Part shown: positions 1 to 6,758 of the stretch, in pieces | How positions within the stretch are numbered: position 1 is the stretch's first letter | How the letters are laid out: every line of letters begins with the position of its first letter | NCBI GenBank assembly: GCA_963696625.1 | Contig: CAVOKZ010000014.1 | Span: 1-49,625, forward strand | DNA from: JAWVFN01 sp963696625 | Lineage (GTDB): Bacteria > Actinomycetota > Thermoleophilia > Solirubrobacterales > 70-9 | Length of the DNA stretch: 49,625 nucleotides | Reading direction: 5' to 3' | The notes under the pieces: generated by a model | Told to the model about the DNA's origin: nothing | The model's input: only the letters and a program-made list of their open reading frames with translations | The model's database searches: none | Translations under genes and position numbers: made by a program

Positions 1-125
1 TCTCGTTCCGGCTCCAGCCGCCAGTCGACCGCCGGTCATCCCTGGTGCGCGCGGTCGGGCCGACGACGCTCGCCCTGCTGATCGCCGCGCTGCTCGAAGC
101 CGTCGCGACCCCGCTCGGAGCTTGA
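1..125 (+). CDS. C-terminal fragment of a probable membrane protein
   Basis: The window opens inside a reading frame (first full codon at base 3) that ends at TGA 123-125. The visible 40 residues contain a hydrophobic, Leu/Ala-rich stretch that would make a last membrane helix, followed by a very short tail. The general look (an LLIAALLEA-type helix, then a Thr-Pro turn) recalls the C-termini of SpoIIM/DUF95-type membrane proteins, but 40 residues are too few to assign a family. I cannot tell whether it belongs to the mobile element that follows or to the chromosome left of it. Confidence 0.4.
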   Translation, partial: SFRLQPPVDRRSSLVRAVGPTTLALLIAALLEAVATPLGA

Positions 126-474
126 CCGCCCTCCCGAACAACCGCGGGCTCTCGTCCCTTCAAATCACATCCCGCCCCCGGCGGGATCTACCCAGCAAAA
201 AAGCTGCGACGGCGTCGCGGGTCAAGGGCGCCGGCAGGCGCCCGCACCCGGCCGTAGGCCGGGTTGACGCGCGAGGTCGGGCGCAGCTACCCGGCGTAGG
301 CCCCAGGCGCAGCTCGTGGCGCAGCCGATCGGTTGCAGTTCGCTTCTCCGAAGGCACTCCCGGCCAGGGGTCGCAGTCAGAACTTCCTCCGCTCAAGTGT
401 GGCCGCCGTGGGCGGCTTGTGATCGCTTCGAAAGTTCCAACGACCCCGCTACGGCGGGAGCAAGGAGAAGCACC
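126..474 (+). other. Non-coding leader region upstream of ssb
   Basis: This 349-base stretch has no convincing gene; the open frame across it is low-complexity Arg/Pro-rich sequence. It holds several GC-rich hairpins: a perfect 8-bp stem with a 3-base loop at 246-264 (ACCCGGCC/GGCCGGGT), a 6-bp stem with loop GTG at 402-416 (GCCGCC/GGCGGC), and a small CCCGC/GCGGG hairpin near 444-457. They sit just before the AAGGAG ribosome binding site of ssb at 462-467. It is probably an untranslated leader; the function of the folds is unknown. Confidence 0.4.
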
Positions 475-876
475 ATGAACAGCATCAACCTGATCGGCAA
501 CCTGACGCGCAACCCCGAGCTTCGGAGCCTGCCGTCCGGAACGTCGGTCTGCAAGATGCGCCTCGCGGTCAACACCCGTCGCAAGGTCGACGGGGAGTGG
601 GTCGACAAGGCCAACTACTTCGACGTCTCCGCCTTCGGCGGACGCGGCGAGTCCTCGGCTGAGTACCTCAGCAAGGGCAGCCGGGTCGGAGTAAGCGGCC
701 GGCTCGAGTCACGCGAGTGGGAGGCCGAAGACGGCACGAAGCGAAACGCCGTCGAGATCGTGGCCGACCAGGTCGACTTCCTCAACACGAAGAAGTCGGA
801 CAACGGTGAGCCCGAGGCGCCGGTCGCGGCCGGCGTCGGTGCAGCCGAGTCCGAGGAGCCGAGCGAGGACTTCTAG
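475..876 (+). CDS. ssb: Single-stranded DNA-binding protein
   Basis: This 133-residue protein is a standard bacterial SSB: an N-terminal OB fold (about residues 1-105) that opens with the family's typical NxxxLIGNLTRNPELR segment, then an acidic, low-complexity tail ending in Asp-Phe. The EDF end matches the usual SSB tail (DDDIPF-like) that recruits DNA repair and replication partners. The ATG at 475 is chosen because the OB fold begins there and AAGGAG lies 7 bases upstream. It has a strong terminator behind it and no co-directional neighbour, and it lies in the mobile region. It is therefore more likely the element's own SSB than the chromosomal replication SSB, which usually sits between rpsF and rpsR. 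Confidence 0.93.
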   Translation: MNSINLIGNLTRNPELRSLPSGTSVCKMRLAVNTRRKVDGEWVDKANYFDVSAFGGRGESSAEYLSKGSRVGVSGRLESREWEAEDGTKRNAVEIVADQVDFLNTKKSDNGEPEAPVAAGVGAAESEEPSEDF

Positions 877-896
877 TCCACGCGAGCCTCCTGCGG

Positions 897-928
897 AGAG
901 GCCGACGCGCAAGCGTCGGCCTCTTTTT
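897..928 (+). terminator. Intrinsic terminator after ssb
   Basis: A perfect 12-bp stem (AGAGGCCGACGC at 897-908 pairing with 913-924) closes a GCAA tetraloop and runs into a T-tract at 924-928. On the opposite strand the same stem is also followed by a T-run, so it can end both ssb and the convergent minus-strand gene that stops at 956. Confidence 0.9.
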
Positions 929-955
929 GCTTGTGGCTAGGCGCCGACCGGGGCG

Positions 956-2782
956 CTACGTCTCGTCTTTAAGCGCGCGGATTACCTCACCGGTCATGGA
1001 TTCCCAGATGGACTCAAGCGCGGGGAGGCGCACACCACGGGGCGGGGCCTCCGGGTCCTCGGCGAGCCAAACCGCTAAATCGCGTTGCCGGTAGGGCCCA
1101 CTGACCTTGCGGGCAAGCATGGCGGGGAGGTCGCCTCCGGCGTTCACCATCGCCAACAGCTGTTCGTATTCGGCGGCATCGAGCACCTGCAGCGACATCA
1201 CTTTCGGCTCTTTGAAGGACTTGCACTTCTCAGGATCGCGCTGTGAGGTGAGGTACTTCCAGAGGGTCCCGGTTTGCCATACGTGGCCAGCGGCAACAAC
1301 GACGGGCCAGACGCGCTTGATTTGCGACATGTCCACGTCGGGAAGCTCGGCCTCACCAGAGAGGAGTGCACTGGTCGAGACGCCGAGCTGGTCGATCTTC
1401 TTCACGAGAAGCTTCGTCAGCTCCGCGGATGCCGCTAAGGGGTCGCCGGTTACAAGCGGTTGTACGCCGACGCGTCTCGCGTTTGCTTCGAACAGGATGA
1501 GATCCTCGCCACCGATCACCGCAACATCGCTGGTTTTCTTCCCGTCACCCTTGCCATAGGTCTGTTCGCCGAGTACCCGGCTGGACGCTGGCACCGCGCC
1601 GGATGCGAGGTCTAGGCAATACCGCTCAAAGACCTGTCCTGCGTAAGCCGTGTAACGCTGGACGTGGTCTTTGCGGTCTCCTTGTCGGTTCGAGTCATCT
1701 GCTTGGGCCTGACGCATAGCTCGGTAGTGAAAGCCCTCGCCGAGCCAGCTGAGGATCCAGGGGCGTCCTAGGAGCAACAGACCACCGCCCGCCAGCCGCA
1801 GAAACGGTGCTGTGTTGAAGGGTCGTAGCTCCCAAATGAGGCGGCCTTCGTCGCCCTCAAGTTCCGCGAACCGCTCCTGGTAGTCGCGCCTCGTCGCCGA
1901 GATGGCGTCGAGCGCCGGAGCTTCCTTTGCTGCGAGCCCGAGGCGCCCGATCGTTGCTCCAGGCTTGGGAATGTGTGGATGGCGCATGGGGTCCCACGCT
2001 GTCGTCAAAGCAGCTAGGCCGAACCCGACCCGCCATTGCTCCTCGGCGGTGAGGCCCGATCGCTCTATCCAGTCGGCCACCGGCTCATGATCGGCCGACG
2101 ACGCAAGGCTCTCGTCAGCGGTGGCCAGGCGGTAGAGCTCCCGGTGTCTGGCCATCTCCTCGAGCCAATTCGGCCGGCGGTAGTAATTCCCGATCTGGAG
2201 TTCGTATGCGAGGAGGTCCTCCTGGAGAGGGCCGACACCGATGTCGATTCCCCGTTCGGTTATGGAGTTAGCGGCGACGATGCATCCGATCAACACCAAG
2301 CGCTCCTCTGGAGTCAGCTCCTGCTCGATGGGCGCGTCGTAGGCGTCCTCGATCAGGATTCTCATCAGCGCGTAAAGCGACTGAGGGGCGAATACGTGGG
2401 CATTCGATTGGGCCGCGGCGATGTCTCGGTATCTGTCCACGAGTTCGCTCTTGCCGAAGAACTCTTCAGCCAACGTCACTTGTTGATCCGGTTTGCCCAG
2501 CGTTTTCTCGACGCGACCGGCTAACAACGAAACTAAGGACATTGATGGCTCGAAGGGCAGCCTCGCCGCCATTTCTCGCAGGCCAGATAGGTCGGTCGAT
2601 TCCAACCCGAGCTGCGTTTCAACAATGACAACCCCCACCTGATCCAACTCGGACGGAGCCGGCGCACCGGCGAGATTGGGATCGGGTCGGCGTTTAGCCC
2701 GAGAGCGTCGCTTCCTTTTCGCTTGGGGCTGACGCTTTCTTTTCGCCCACGCCTTCTTGTTCCGGCTCCGCTTCTTGCTCAT
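956..2782 (-). CDS. Uncharacterised protein with possible degenerate PD-(D/E)XK nuclease-like domain
   Basis: I do not recognise this protein of about 608 residues as a named family. It starts with about 30 very basic residues (Lys/Arg-rich), continues with a long predicted alpha-helical middle, and has a segment near residues 385-470 that reads like a restriction-endonuclease fold: helix with FERYC, strand with Tyr-Gly, then S-D-V-A-V, a short turn, and L-I-L-F-E-A-N-A-R-R. In active PD-(D/E)XK enzymes the last motif is usually E-x-K; here it is Glu-x-Asn (about E432 and N434). The domain may therefore be inactive, or the match may be fortuitous. The ATG at 2782 is chosen; an in-frame ATG at 2815 adds 11 residues, and neither has a good ribosome binding site. 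It converges on ssb and lies in the mobile element. Confidence 0.6.
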   Translation of the reverse strand: MSKKRSRNKKAWAKRKRQPQAKRKRRSRAKRRPDPNLAGAPAPSELDQVGVVIVETQLGLESTDLSGLREMAARLPFEPSMSLVSLLAGRVEKTLGKPDQQVTLAEEFFGKSELVDRYRDIAAAQSNAHVFAPQSLYALMRILIEDAYDAPIEQELTPEERLVLIGCIVAANSITERGIDIGVGPLQEDLLAYELQIGNYYRRPNWLEEMARHRELYRLATADESLASSADHEPVADWIERSGLTAEEQWRVGFGLAALTTAWDPMRHPHIPKPGATIGRLGLAAKEAPALDAISATRRDYQERFAELEGDEGRLIWELRPFNTAPFLRLAGGGLLLLGRPWILSWLGEGFHYRAMRQAQADDSNRQGDRKDHVQRYTAYAGQVFERYCLDLASGAVPASSRVLGEQTYGKGDGKKTSDVAVIGGEDLILFEANARRVGVQPLVTGDPLAASAELTKLLVKKIDQLGVSTSALLSGEAELPDVDMSQIKRVWPVVVAAGHVWQTGTLWKYLTSQRDPEKCKSFKEPKVMSLQVLDAAEYEQLLAMVNAGGDLPAMLARKVSGPYRQRDLAVWLAEDPEAPPRGVRLPALESIWESMTGEVIRALKDET

Positions 2783-3093
2783 AGGGATCAACGTACGCCG
2801 CCGGCCGGGCGGCATGAATTGGTCCGGGACCGCGAGATCTCAGCTCGGTGGGACGCCGACCCGCGAGTCGCGTCGTAGGAGGCGATGGCAGATGCAGCGC
2901 TAGGCATCGCGGTTTTCGCGCGTGGCTTGTCTCCCACGGCGGGGACGGCTTCGCCGCCAGTTTCGCGCCGCCGGGGCCGCCTGCAAGGGCCTTCGGCCCT
3001 CGCTGACGCGCCCTCGCTGCGCTCGGGTTCCGGCGGCCCCTCGTGCGGCGCGGTGGCGGCTTTATGCCGTCCCCTAGCGAGAGGAGCAACACC
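2783..3093 (+). other. Non-coding, structured leader before the small-gene cassette
   Basis: This 311-base gap has no supported gene. Its right half can fold strongly: GGGGCCGCC at 2973-2981 pairs with GGCGGCCCC at 3032-3040 (9 bp), enclosing a 6-bp hairpin AGGGCC-TTC-GGCCCT at 2986-3000. GAGAGGAG at 3079-3086 then serves as ribosome binding site for the gene at 3094. The left part is the upstream region of the minus-strand gene. The layout, a GC-rich fold then a purine-rich site then a small gene, resembles the leaders at 6.7 and 7.7 kb, but the sequence differs. Confidence 0.4.
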
Positions 3094-3408
3094 ATGAGCG
3101 CCACCGCAACCGCAGCGCCGAGCCGCGACGCCGTCGATCACTACGAGCTCGACGCCGGGCGCCGCGAGATCATCGCGGTCTTCCGGCCAGGCGACGACGC
3201 CGAGGTGATCGACCAGCTGATCGATTGCCCGGGCGAAGGCGACGGGCGGGTCTACGTGATCGCTACGGCGCTGAGGATCGACGAGGTTGGGGCGCTGCTC
3301 GCCGACTACAAGGAGCAGGCTGCCGACCTGGGCCGCTGCCCGATGAGCCGAGAGGGGCTGAAAGAGAAGCTCGCGCGCGGGGCCCGCCAGGAGGAGGCGA
3401 TCTCGTGA
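3094..3408 (+). CDS. Hypothetical protein, first of three coupled small genes
   Basis: The protein has 104 residues and no recognised family. It is acidic in the middle, with an alternating beta/alpha look (EIIAVFRPGDD, VYVIATALRIDE), no signal peptide and no membrane segment. GAGAGGAG lies about 8 bases before the ATG. Its TGA overlaps the GTG of the next gene (GTGA at 3405-3408), so the three genes 3094-3976 are almost certainly translated together. Small, overlapping, unrecognised genes of this kind are common in actinobacterial phages and integrative elements. Confidence 0.7.
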   Translation: MSATATAAPSRDAVDHYELDAGRREIIAVFRPGDDAEVIDQLIDCPGEGDGRVYVIATALRIDEVGALLADYKEQAADLGRCPMSREGLKEKLARGARQEEAIS

Positions 3409-3617
3409 GCGCCAGGTGCTGCGAGCGCACGGGGCTGACGATCCCCGAGTGCAGCTGCTCGGCGTGCTGCCGGCGGCTCGCCGGCGCGCACGCGCCGTGG
3501 CTTCTGGTCGGGACGCCGGACGTACGACCGATCCTGAACGTCGGTAGCCCAGCACGGCGCCGAGCTTTCCGAGCAGTCCCGGTCCGTCGCGCACGCCCCG
3601 TGGGAGCCACGAGGTGA
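3405..3617 (+). CDS. Small Cys-rich protein, possible zinc-binding
   Basis: This 70-residue protein starts at a GTG that overlaps the previous stop. Its first 25 residues contain six cysteines (CC, then CxCxxCC), a spacing that could bind one zinc ion as a small ribbon or knuckle. The second half is Arg/Ala/Pro-rich. The stop overlaps the GTG of the next gene (GTGA at 3614-3617). I know no named family for it. The evidence that it is a gene is the double translational coupling and the cysteine pattern. Confidence 0.6.
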   Translation: MSARCCERTGLTIPECSCSACCRRLAGAHAPWLLVGTPDVRPILNVGSPARRRAFRAVPVRRARPVGATR

Positions 3618-3976
3618 ACTCGGCGATGCGCGCGTGGCGCGAGAATCTCGAGCTGGCGAACTCGGCGCGGCTGGCGCGCTCTGATCTGCGCTGGCAGCTG
3701 AAGCGCCGGGAGATCGACCTCCGCGAAGCGCTCGATCACCCGGCAGCGCAGCAAATGGCGGTGGTCGATCTCCTCGCTTTCCTGCCTGGGAGGACGCGGA
3801 CCGGGGAGGGCAAGGTCTTGAGCCGCGCCGATGGCCAGGCACGAGCGATTTGCGAGGCGGTGGGAATCCACTCTGAGACGCTGCCCGTGTCGGCGCTGAG
3901 CGCGCCGCGGCGCGACCAGGTGGCGGCCGCCGCCAAGCGAGTCAGGCGTTCCGCACCTGCGGGATGCTCGACATAG
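3614..3976 (+). CDS. mIHF-like nucleoid-associated protein (integration host factor, actinobacterial type)
   Basis: The first 75 of 120 residues match the order of features in actinobacterial integration host factor (mIHF): an N-terminal helix with ARxARxxLRxxLKR, a helix LREALD, then MAVVDLLAFLPG, the helix-two-turn-helix DNA-binding core that in mIHF reads MKVSALLExLPxVG. The C-terminal third, with an LS...RR segment, corresponds to the RRLxGLGxRQR end but is more divergent. Chromosomal mIHF bends DNA and supports phage integrase reactions. A diverged copy in an element that also encodes an integrase could serve its own recombination or compaction. The GTG start overlaps the previous stop. 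The match is to a family pattern, not a computed alignment. Confidence 0.6.
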   Translation: MNSAMRAWRENLELANSARLARSDLRWQLKRREIDLREALDHPAAQQMAVVDLLAFLPGRTRTGEGKVLSRADGQARAICEAVGIHSETLPVSALSAPRRDQVAAAAKRVRRSAPAGCST

Positions 3977-3992
3977 GGGTAGCGTCCTAGCC

Positions 3993-4202
3993 ATGGCCCA
4001 GAAAGGTGATCGCGTCCGCTTGATTGTGACCAACGACCCGCACGTGACCTTGGCGCCGGGGGTGCTCGGAACGGTTGTCCTCGTCGACGACATGGGCACC
4101 GTTCACGTGCGCTGGGACAACGGCACCGAGCTGGGCATGGTTCCCGACGAGGACGCATTTGAGCTCGTCGAGGAGTCGGGCGATCCCGCCTCGCAGGACT
4201 AG
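3993..4202 (+). CDS. DUF4314 family protein
   Basis: The 69 residues fit the small DUF4314 family: KGDRVRLI near the start, then TxDPxxxLxPGxxGTV, a DxxGTxHVxWDNG block and a closing LGxxPxEDxFE. This is an SH3-like beta-barrel type pattern. The family is frequent in actinobacterial phages, plasmids and integrative elements; its function is not established. It follows the mIHF-like gene after 16 bases and precedes the HNH gene by 9 bases, so it is probably in the same transcript. Confidence 0.85.
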   Translation: MAQKGDRVRLIVTNDPHVTLAPGVLGTVVLVDDMGTVHVRWDNGTELGMVPDEDAFELVEESGDPASQD

Positions 4203-4211
4203 GCAGCGCAA

Positions 4212-4799
4212 GTGAACTCCGAGCGGCGTTTGCTCAATGGGATCTCGTTCGCGCTCGCGTTGCTGTTTGTCGCCGCGGGCGCCCAGACCTTGGTCGCGGC
4301 AGCGAGTCAGCGGGTGGCGTCGGTGTCGCCGGCCTTTGTCGTCAGCCAATGCGATTACCGCACCGGCGATGGCTGTCCGATGGTGCCGCCGCCAAGAACG
4401 TGTCACCTGGAAGGGAAGGCTCAAGATTCCGACTGCACCCCCGGGGCGCTCAACCCGGCGGTCAGGCAATCAACGATCAAGAAGACGATCTGCAAGACGG
4501 GGTGGACATCGAGAATTCGACCTCCGAGCAGCTACACGACTCCGCTGAAGCTGAAGGACATGAAGGCGTACGGCTTCGGCGGCAAGTCGGCGTCGAAGTT
4601 TGAGTTCGACCATTTGATCTCACTCGAGCTGGGCGGTGCCCCTTCGGATATCCGCAACCTGTTCCCCGAGCCGTACACCACCGCCTACAAGAAGGACGGC
4701 CTGGAGAACTCGCTGAACAACGATGTTTGTGACGGGACGATCACGCTCAGGAAGGCCCAACGGCAGATCGTCAACTGGCCGGCCCACATCAACGGTTGA
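4212..4799 (+). CDS. Predicted exported HNH-type endonuclease
   Basis: This 195-residue protein starts at GTG. Residues about 10-31 form a hydrophobic segment (ISFALALLFVAAGAQTLVAAA) suitable as a signal peptide or membrane anchor. The mature part has cysteine pairs likely to form disulphides (CDYRTGDGC, C...C, CKTG). The C-terminal half carries the HNH signature: F-D-H-L-I-S-L-E-L-G-G (Asp-His of the beta-beta-alpha metal site), then N-L-F-P-E-P-Y and a K-D-x-L-E-N-x-L-N helix, ending with an AQRQIVNW helix. HNH proteins of this exported type are widespread and mostly uncharacterised. The location in a mobile element suggests a role on DNA outside the cytoplasm, such as competition or transfer, which is inference. 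Confidence 0.75.
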   Translation: MNSERRLLNGISFALALLFVAAGAQTLVAAASQRVASVSPAFVVSQCDYRTGDGCPMVPPPRTCHLEGKAQDSDCTPGALNPAVRQSTIKKTICKTGWTSRIRPPSSYTTPLKLKDMKAYGFGGKSASKFEFDHLISLELGGAPSDIRNLFPEPYTTAYKKDGLENSLNNDVCDGTITLRKAQRQIVNWPAHING

Positions 4800-4818
4800 A
4801 GCGCCGCCTTCACCGCCC

Positions 4819-4833
4819 TGAGATGTGATCTCA
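4819..4833. promoter_or_regulatory. Perfect dyad upstream of the RNase HI gene
   Basis: TGAGAT-GTG-ATCTCA is a perfect 6-bp inverted repeat with a 3-base centre, 57 bases before the GTG of the RNase HI gene and 20 bases after the HNH gene stop. The size and symmetry suit an operator for a dimeric repressor. It is too short and AT-rich to be a good terminator. No partner copy was found in the window. Confidence 0.3.
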
Positions 4834-4889
4834 ACCTGCTCCACCGTGCGAGCGCGCTGTGGACGTCGTCAGGCAGACTGCAGGGCATC

Positions 4890-5387
4890 GTGGCCTCACC
4901 CAGCGACCTCACATACGAGATCTGGTGCGACGGTGCCTGCGCCATGAACACCACCGGCGCCGGTGGGTACGCGGCAGTTCTGGTCGCCCGCCGTTCCGAT
5001 GGCATCACAGCCAAGCAGTGGGAGATCTCCGGCGGCGCCGTCAAAGCCTCGCAGAACCAGATGGAGCTGATCGCGGTCATCACCGGATTGCGCGAATTGC
5101 CCGCGTCCGCCCGCGTGTGCATCTTCATCGACTCCGACTACGTGAGGGACAACTTTGAAAACTGGCTTGAGCACTGGCAAAGCAACGGCTGGCGGAAGAC
5201 GAACGGGAAGCCGGTGTTGAACATCGAGCTGTGGAAGCAGCTGTCCGACGAGGTCGACCTTCGCAAAGTGAAATGGGTGCGGGTACCCGGTCACGAGGGG
5301 GTCCCGTTGAACGAGCGCGCGGACCAACTCGCCTGCGACCAAAAGGACGCCTACGCCAAGCCGAGCCTTCGGCGCCCCATGGAGTAG
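4890..5387 (+). CDS. rnhA: Ribonuclease HI
   Basis: This 165-residue protein has the full set of RNase HI residues: D14 in WCDGAC, E59 in NQMELIAV, D81 in FIDSDYV, H135 in RVPGHEG and D145 in ERADQLA. There is also the typical basic segment with NGWRKTNGKPV between the third and fourth motifs. It degrades RNA in RNA:DNA hybrids, which fits removal of primers or R-loops, and it works in the cytoplasm with the nearby SSB and nucleases. The GTG at 4890 gives the usual short lead before the first strand. The length is normal for the family. Confidence 0.93.
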   Translation: MASPSDLTYEIWCDGACAMNTTGAGGYAAVLVARRSDGITAKQWEISGGAVKASQNQMELIAVITGLRELPASARVCIFIDSDYVRDNFENWLEHWQSNGWRKTNGKPVLNIELWKQLSDEVDLRKVKWVRVPGHEGVPLNERADQLACDQKDAYAKPSLRRPME

Positions 5388-5511
5388 CTCCTCCCCGACA
5401 GGGGCAGCAGACCGGATACCCCTCTTGCATGGAAAGCAGCACTCCGTACCCTCCCTCCTTGATGTCGAAGCGGATTCCGATCGGCGAGCTTCAGGGAACA
5501 CCGGTGACCCG

Positions 5512-6210
5512 ATGAAGTGCGTCGTCTGGAACATGGGCCGCCGGGATGACGCAAAGGCCTGGACGTACCTGCTCGATGATCTCGACGCCGACCTGGCCCT
5601 CATGCAGGAGACGACCCCACCGTCTTTTGCCGGCGACCAAGGCGCGCTCATTCAAGCCCAGGCCTACCCGAATCATTCCTGGGGCTCAGCCATCTTCGTC
5701 CGCAACGGATCGGCACAGGAGCTTGCCCTGCCCGAGGCGCATCGCGGCTTCATCGTCGCTGCCGAAGTGACGCCGCCCGGCAGGGAGCCGCTCGTAGTGG
5801 TGAGCGTTCACGCCAAGATCGTCAAGGGATACGTGCGGCCCAACCTCGACGACGCGTTCGATGCGCTCTACCCGCTGCTTGACGGACGTACATACATCGT
5901 CGGTGGCGACTTCAACCTCTCTCGGAACTACGACAAGGTCTACGGAACAACGCACCACACCGAGTTCCTCGATGAGGTTCTCTTGGGACGTGGGTTTTTC
6001 AACGCGCACCGCAAGTTCCACGCCGAGGAGGAGCAGACATTCTGGGGCAGACAGACAAAGGCCGCCTACCAGGATGACCACGTCTATGTGAGCGCCGATC
6101 TCGCGGACGCGGTGGTGCGGTGCGATGTGGTGGCGCGTGACGGTTTCGAGGGGCTCAGCGACCACAGCGCGCTGACGCTCGAACTGAGAGAGGTGCCGGC
6201 CGGGCGCTAG
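5512..6210 (+). CDS. Endonuclease/exonuclease/phosphatase (EEP) family protein
   Basis: The 232-residue protein has the EEP superfamily layout: a first strand ending in an Asn (VVWNMG), a metal-binding Glu in LALMQETT, a central VVSVHAK strand, G-G-D-F-N at the Asp-x-Asn site (VGGDFNLS), and S-D-H-S at the catalytic His near the C-terminus (GLSDHSALTLEL). These cover the metal and catalytic residues of Mg-dependent phosphodiesterases, so activity is likely. The substrate (DNA, RNA, nucleotide or lipid) cannot be read from the sequence. The ATG at 5512 is preferred because the first strand begins there; an upstream in-frame ATG adds only low-complexity residues. It lies 124 bases after the RNase HI gene. 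Confidence 0.8.
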   Translation: MKCVVWNMGRRDDAKAWTYLLDDLDADLALMQETTPPSFAGDQGALIQAQAYPNHSWGSAIFVRNGSAQELALPEAHRGFIVAAEVTPPGREPLVVVSVHAKIVKGYVRPNLDDAFDALYPLLDGRTYIVGGDFNLSRNYDKVYGTTHHTEFLDEVLLGRGFFNAHRKFHAEEEQTFWGRQTKAAYQDDHVYVSADLADAVVRCDVVARDGFEGLSDHSALTLELREVPAGR

Positions 6211-6240
6211 ATGCCACTGCGCTAGGCATTGAGCGCCCGG
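6200..6240. terminator. Bidirectional terminator-like hairpin between convergent genes
   Basis: CCGGGCGCT at 6200-6208 pairs perfectly with AGCGCCCGG at 6232-6240, and an inner ATGCC/GGCAT stem (6211-6215 with 6225-6229) extends it. The hairpin covers the stops of both the plus-strand EEP gene (6210) and the minus-strand gene (6222). There is no T-tract. Confidence 0.5.
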
Positions 6241-6566
6241 CGGCCGAGGGGCGGTGCGGCGCTGATGGCGTGGATCAACTCCTGCCGATCACCGGCTGCC
6301 GGGTTGATCCCAAGCTGACTGAGGGTGACGACGACGGCGGCCAACGTGGTCAGTGGGATTGCACGCTCGCTGGCTACCCGCGAGACGAGGCGGCGGGCTG
6401 CCGCCTCGTAGGACTCGGGCTCGGCCTCGAGGATCAGCAGAGTGATCCGTGCGGCTCGCTCGAGCGACAGCTGCGGCAGCTCGTCGGCGAGCCCACGCAC
6501 AGCGAGCAGGTTGCCGGCGGCGATCTCCCGGTCCAGTTGACCGCCGATTGAGCCTTTCGACGTCAT
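6222..6566 (-). CDS. Hypothetical protein under a LexA box
   Basis: This 114-residue protein is almost entirely alpha-helical by composition (LDREIAAGNLLAVRGLADEL, AARRLVSRVASE), with no signal peptide and no family I recognise. The ATG at 6566 is preferred: another in-frame ATG at 6584 would place coding sequence across the palindromic LexA site at 6568-6581, whereas 6566 puts the box immediately upstream. There is no clear ribosome binding site, so a leaderless or very short-leader transcript is possible. The position suggests expression after DNA damage, which fits an element that responds to host stress. Function is unknown. Confidence 0.65.
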   Translation of the reverse strand: MTSKGSIGGQLDREIAAGNLLAVRGLADELPQLSLERAARITLLILEAEPESYEAAARRLVSRVASERAIPLTTLAAVVVTLSQLGINPAAGDRQELIHAISAAPPLGRRALNA

Positions 6567-6567
6567 A

Positions 6568-6581
6568 CGAACATATGTTCG
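6568..6581. promoter_or_regulatory. LexA (SOS) box
   Basis: CGAACATATGTTCG is a perfect 14-bp palindrome matching the Gram-positive/actinobacterial LexA consensus CGAAC-N4-GTTCG. It abuts the start codon of the minus-strand gene at 6566 and lies about 190 bases before the sigma-like gene on the plus strand, so it could control either side. Confidence 0.85.
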
Positions 6582-6639
6582 CATAGCTGTCTAGGGCTTC
6601 ACGGGCATCGCCCTTCGGCATCGGGCTGAGCTTCCGGCA

Positions 6640-6758
6640 GTGGCCGCGGCTGATCCTCGCGGCGACCGAACGGCGCCCGGATGGTGGCACGGCTTCGCCG
6701 TGCTTTGGCCGGGCATCGGCCGCCGCAAGGAGCGGCCACCGAACGAAAGGACGCCCGG
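6640..6758 (+). ncRNA. Structured leader, copy 1 of a duplicated element
   Basis: The 119 bases before the sigma-like gene are a diverged duplicate of 7701-7820. The best-conserved part is an identical 16-mer starting at 6667, then an outer stem GCCCGG/CCGGGC (6675-6680 with 6709-6714) enclosing a 7-bp hairpin GCACGGC-TTC-GCCGTGC (6687-6703). A GAAAGG purine stretch follows just before the ATG at 6759. Both stems are the same in the two copies while the loop differs. Confidence 0.5.

Noticed and set aside
122..478. Open frame across the ssb upstream region
   Set aside because: Low-complexity Arg/Pro/Ser sequence with no family look; it overlaps several hairpins and the ssb ribosome binding site.
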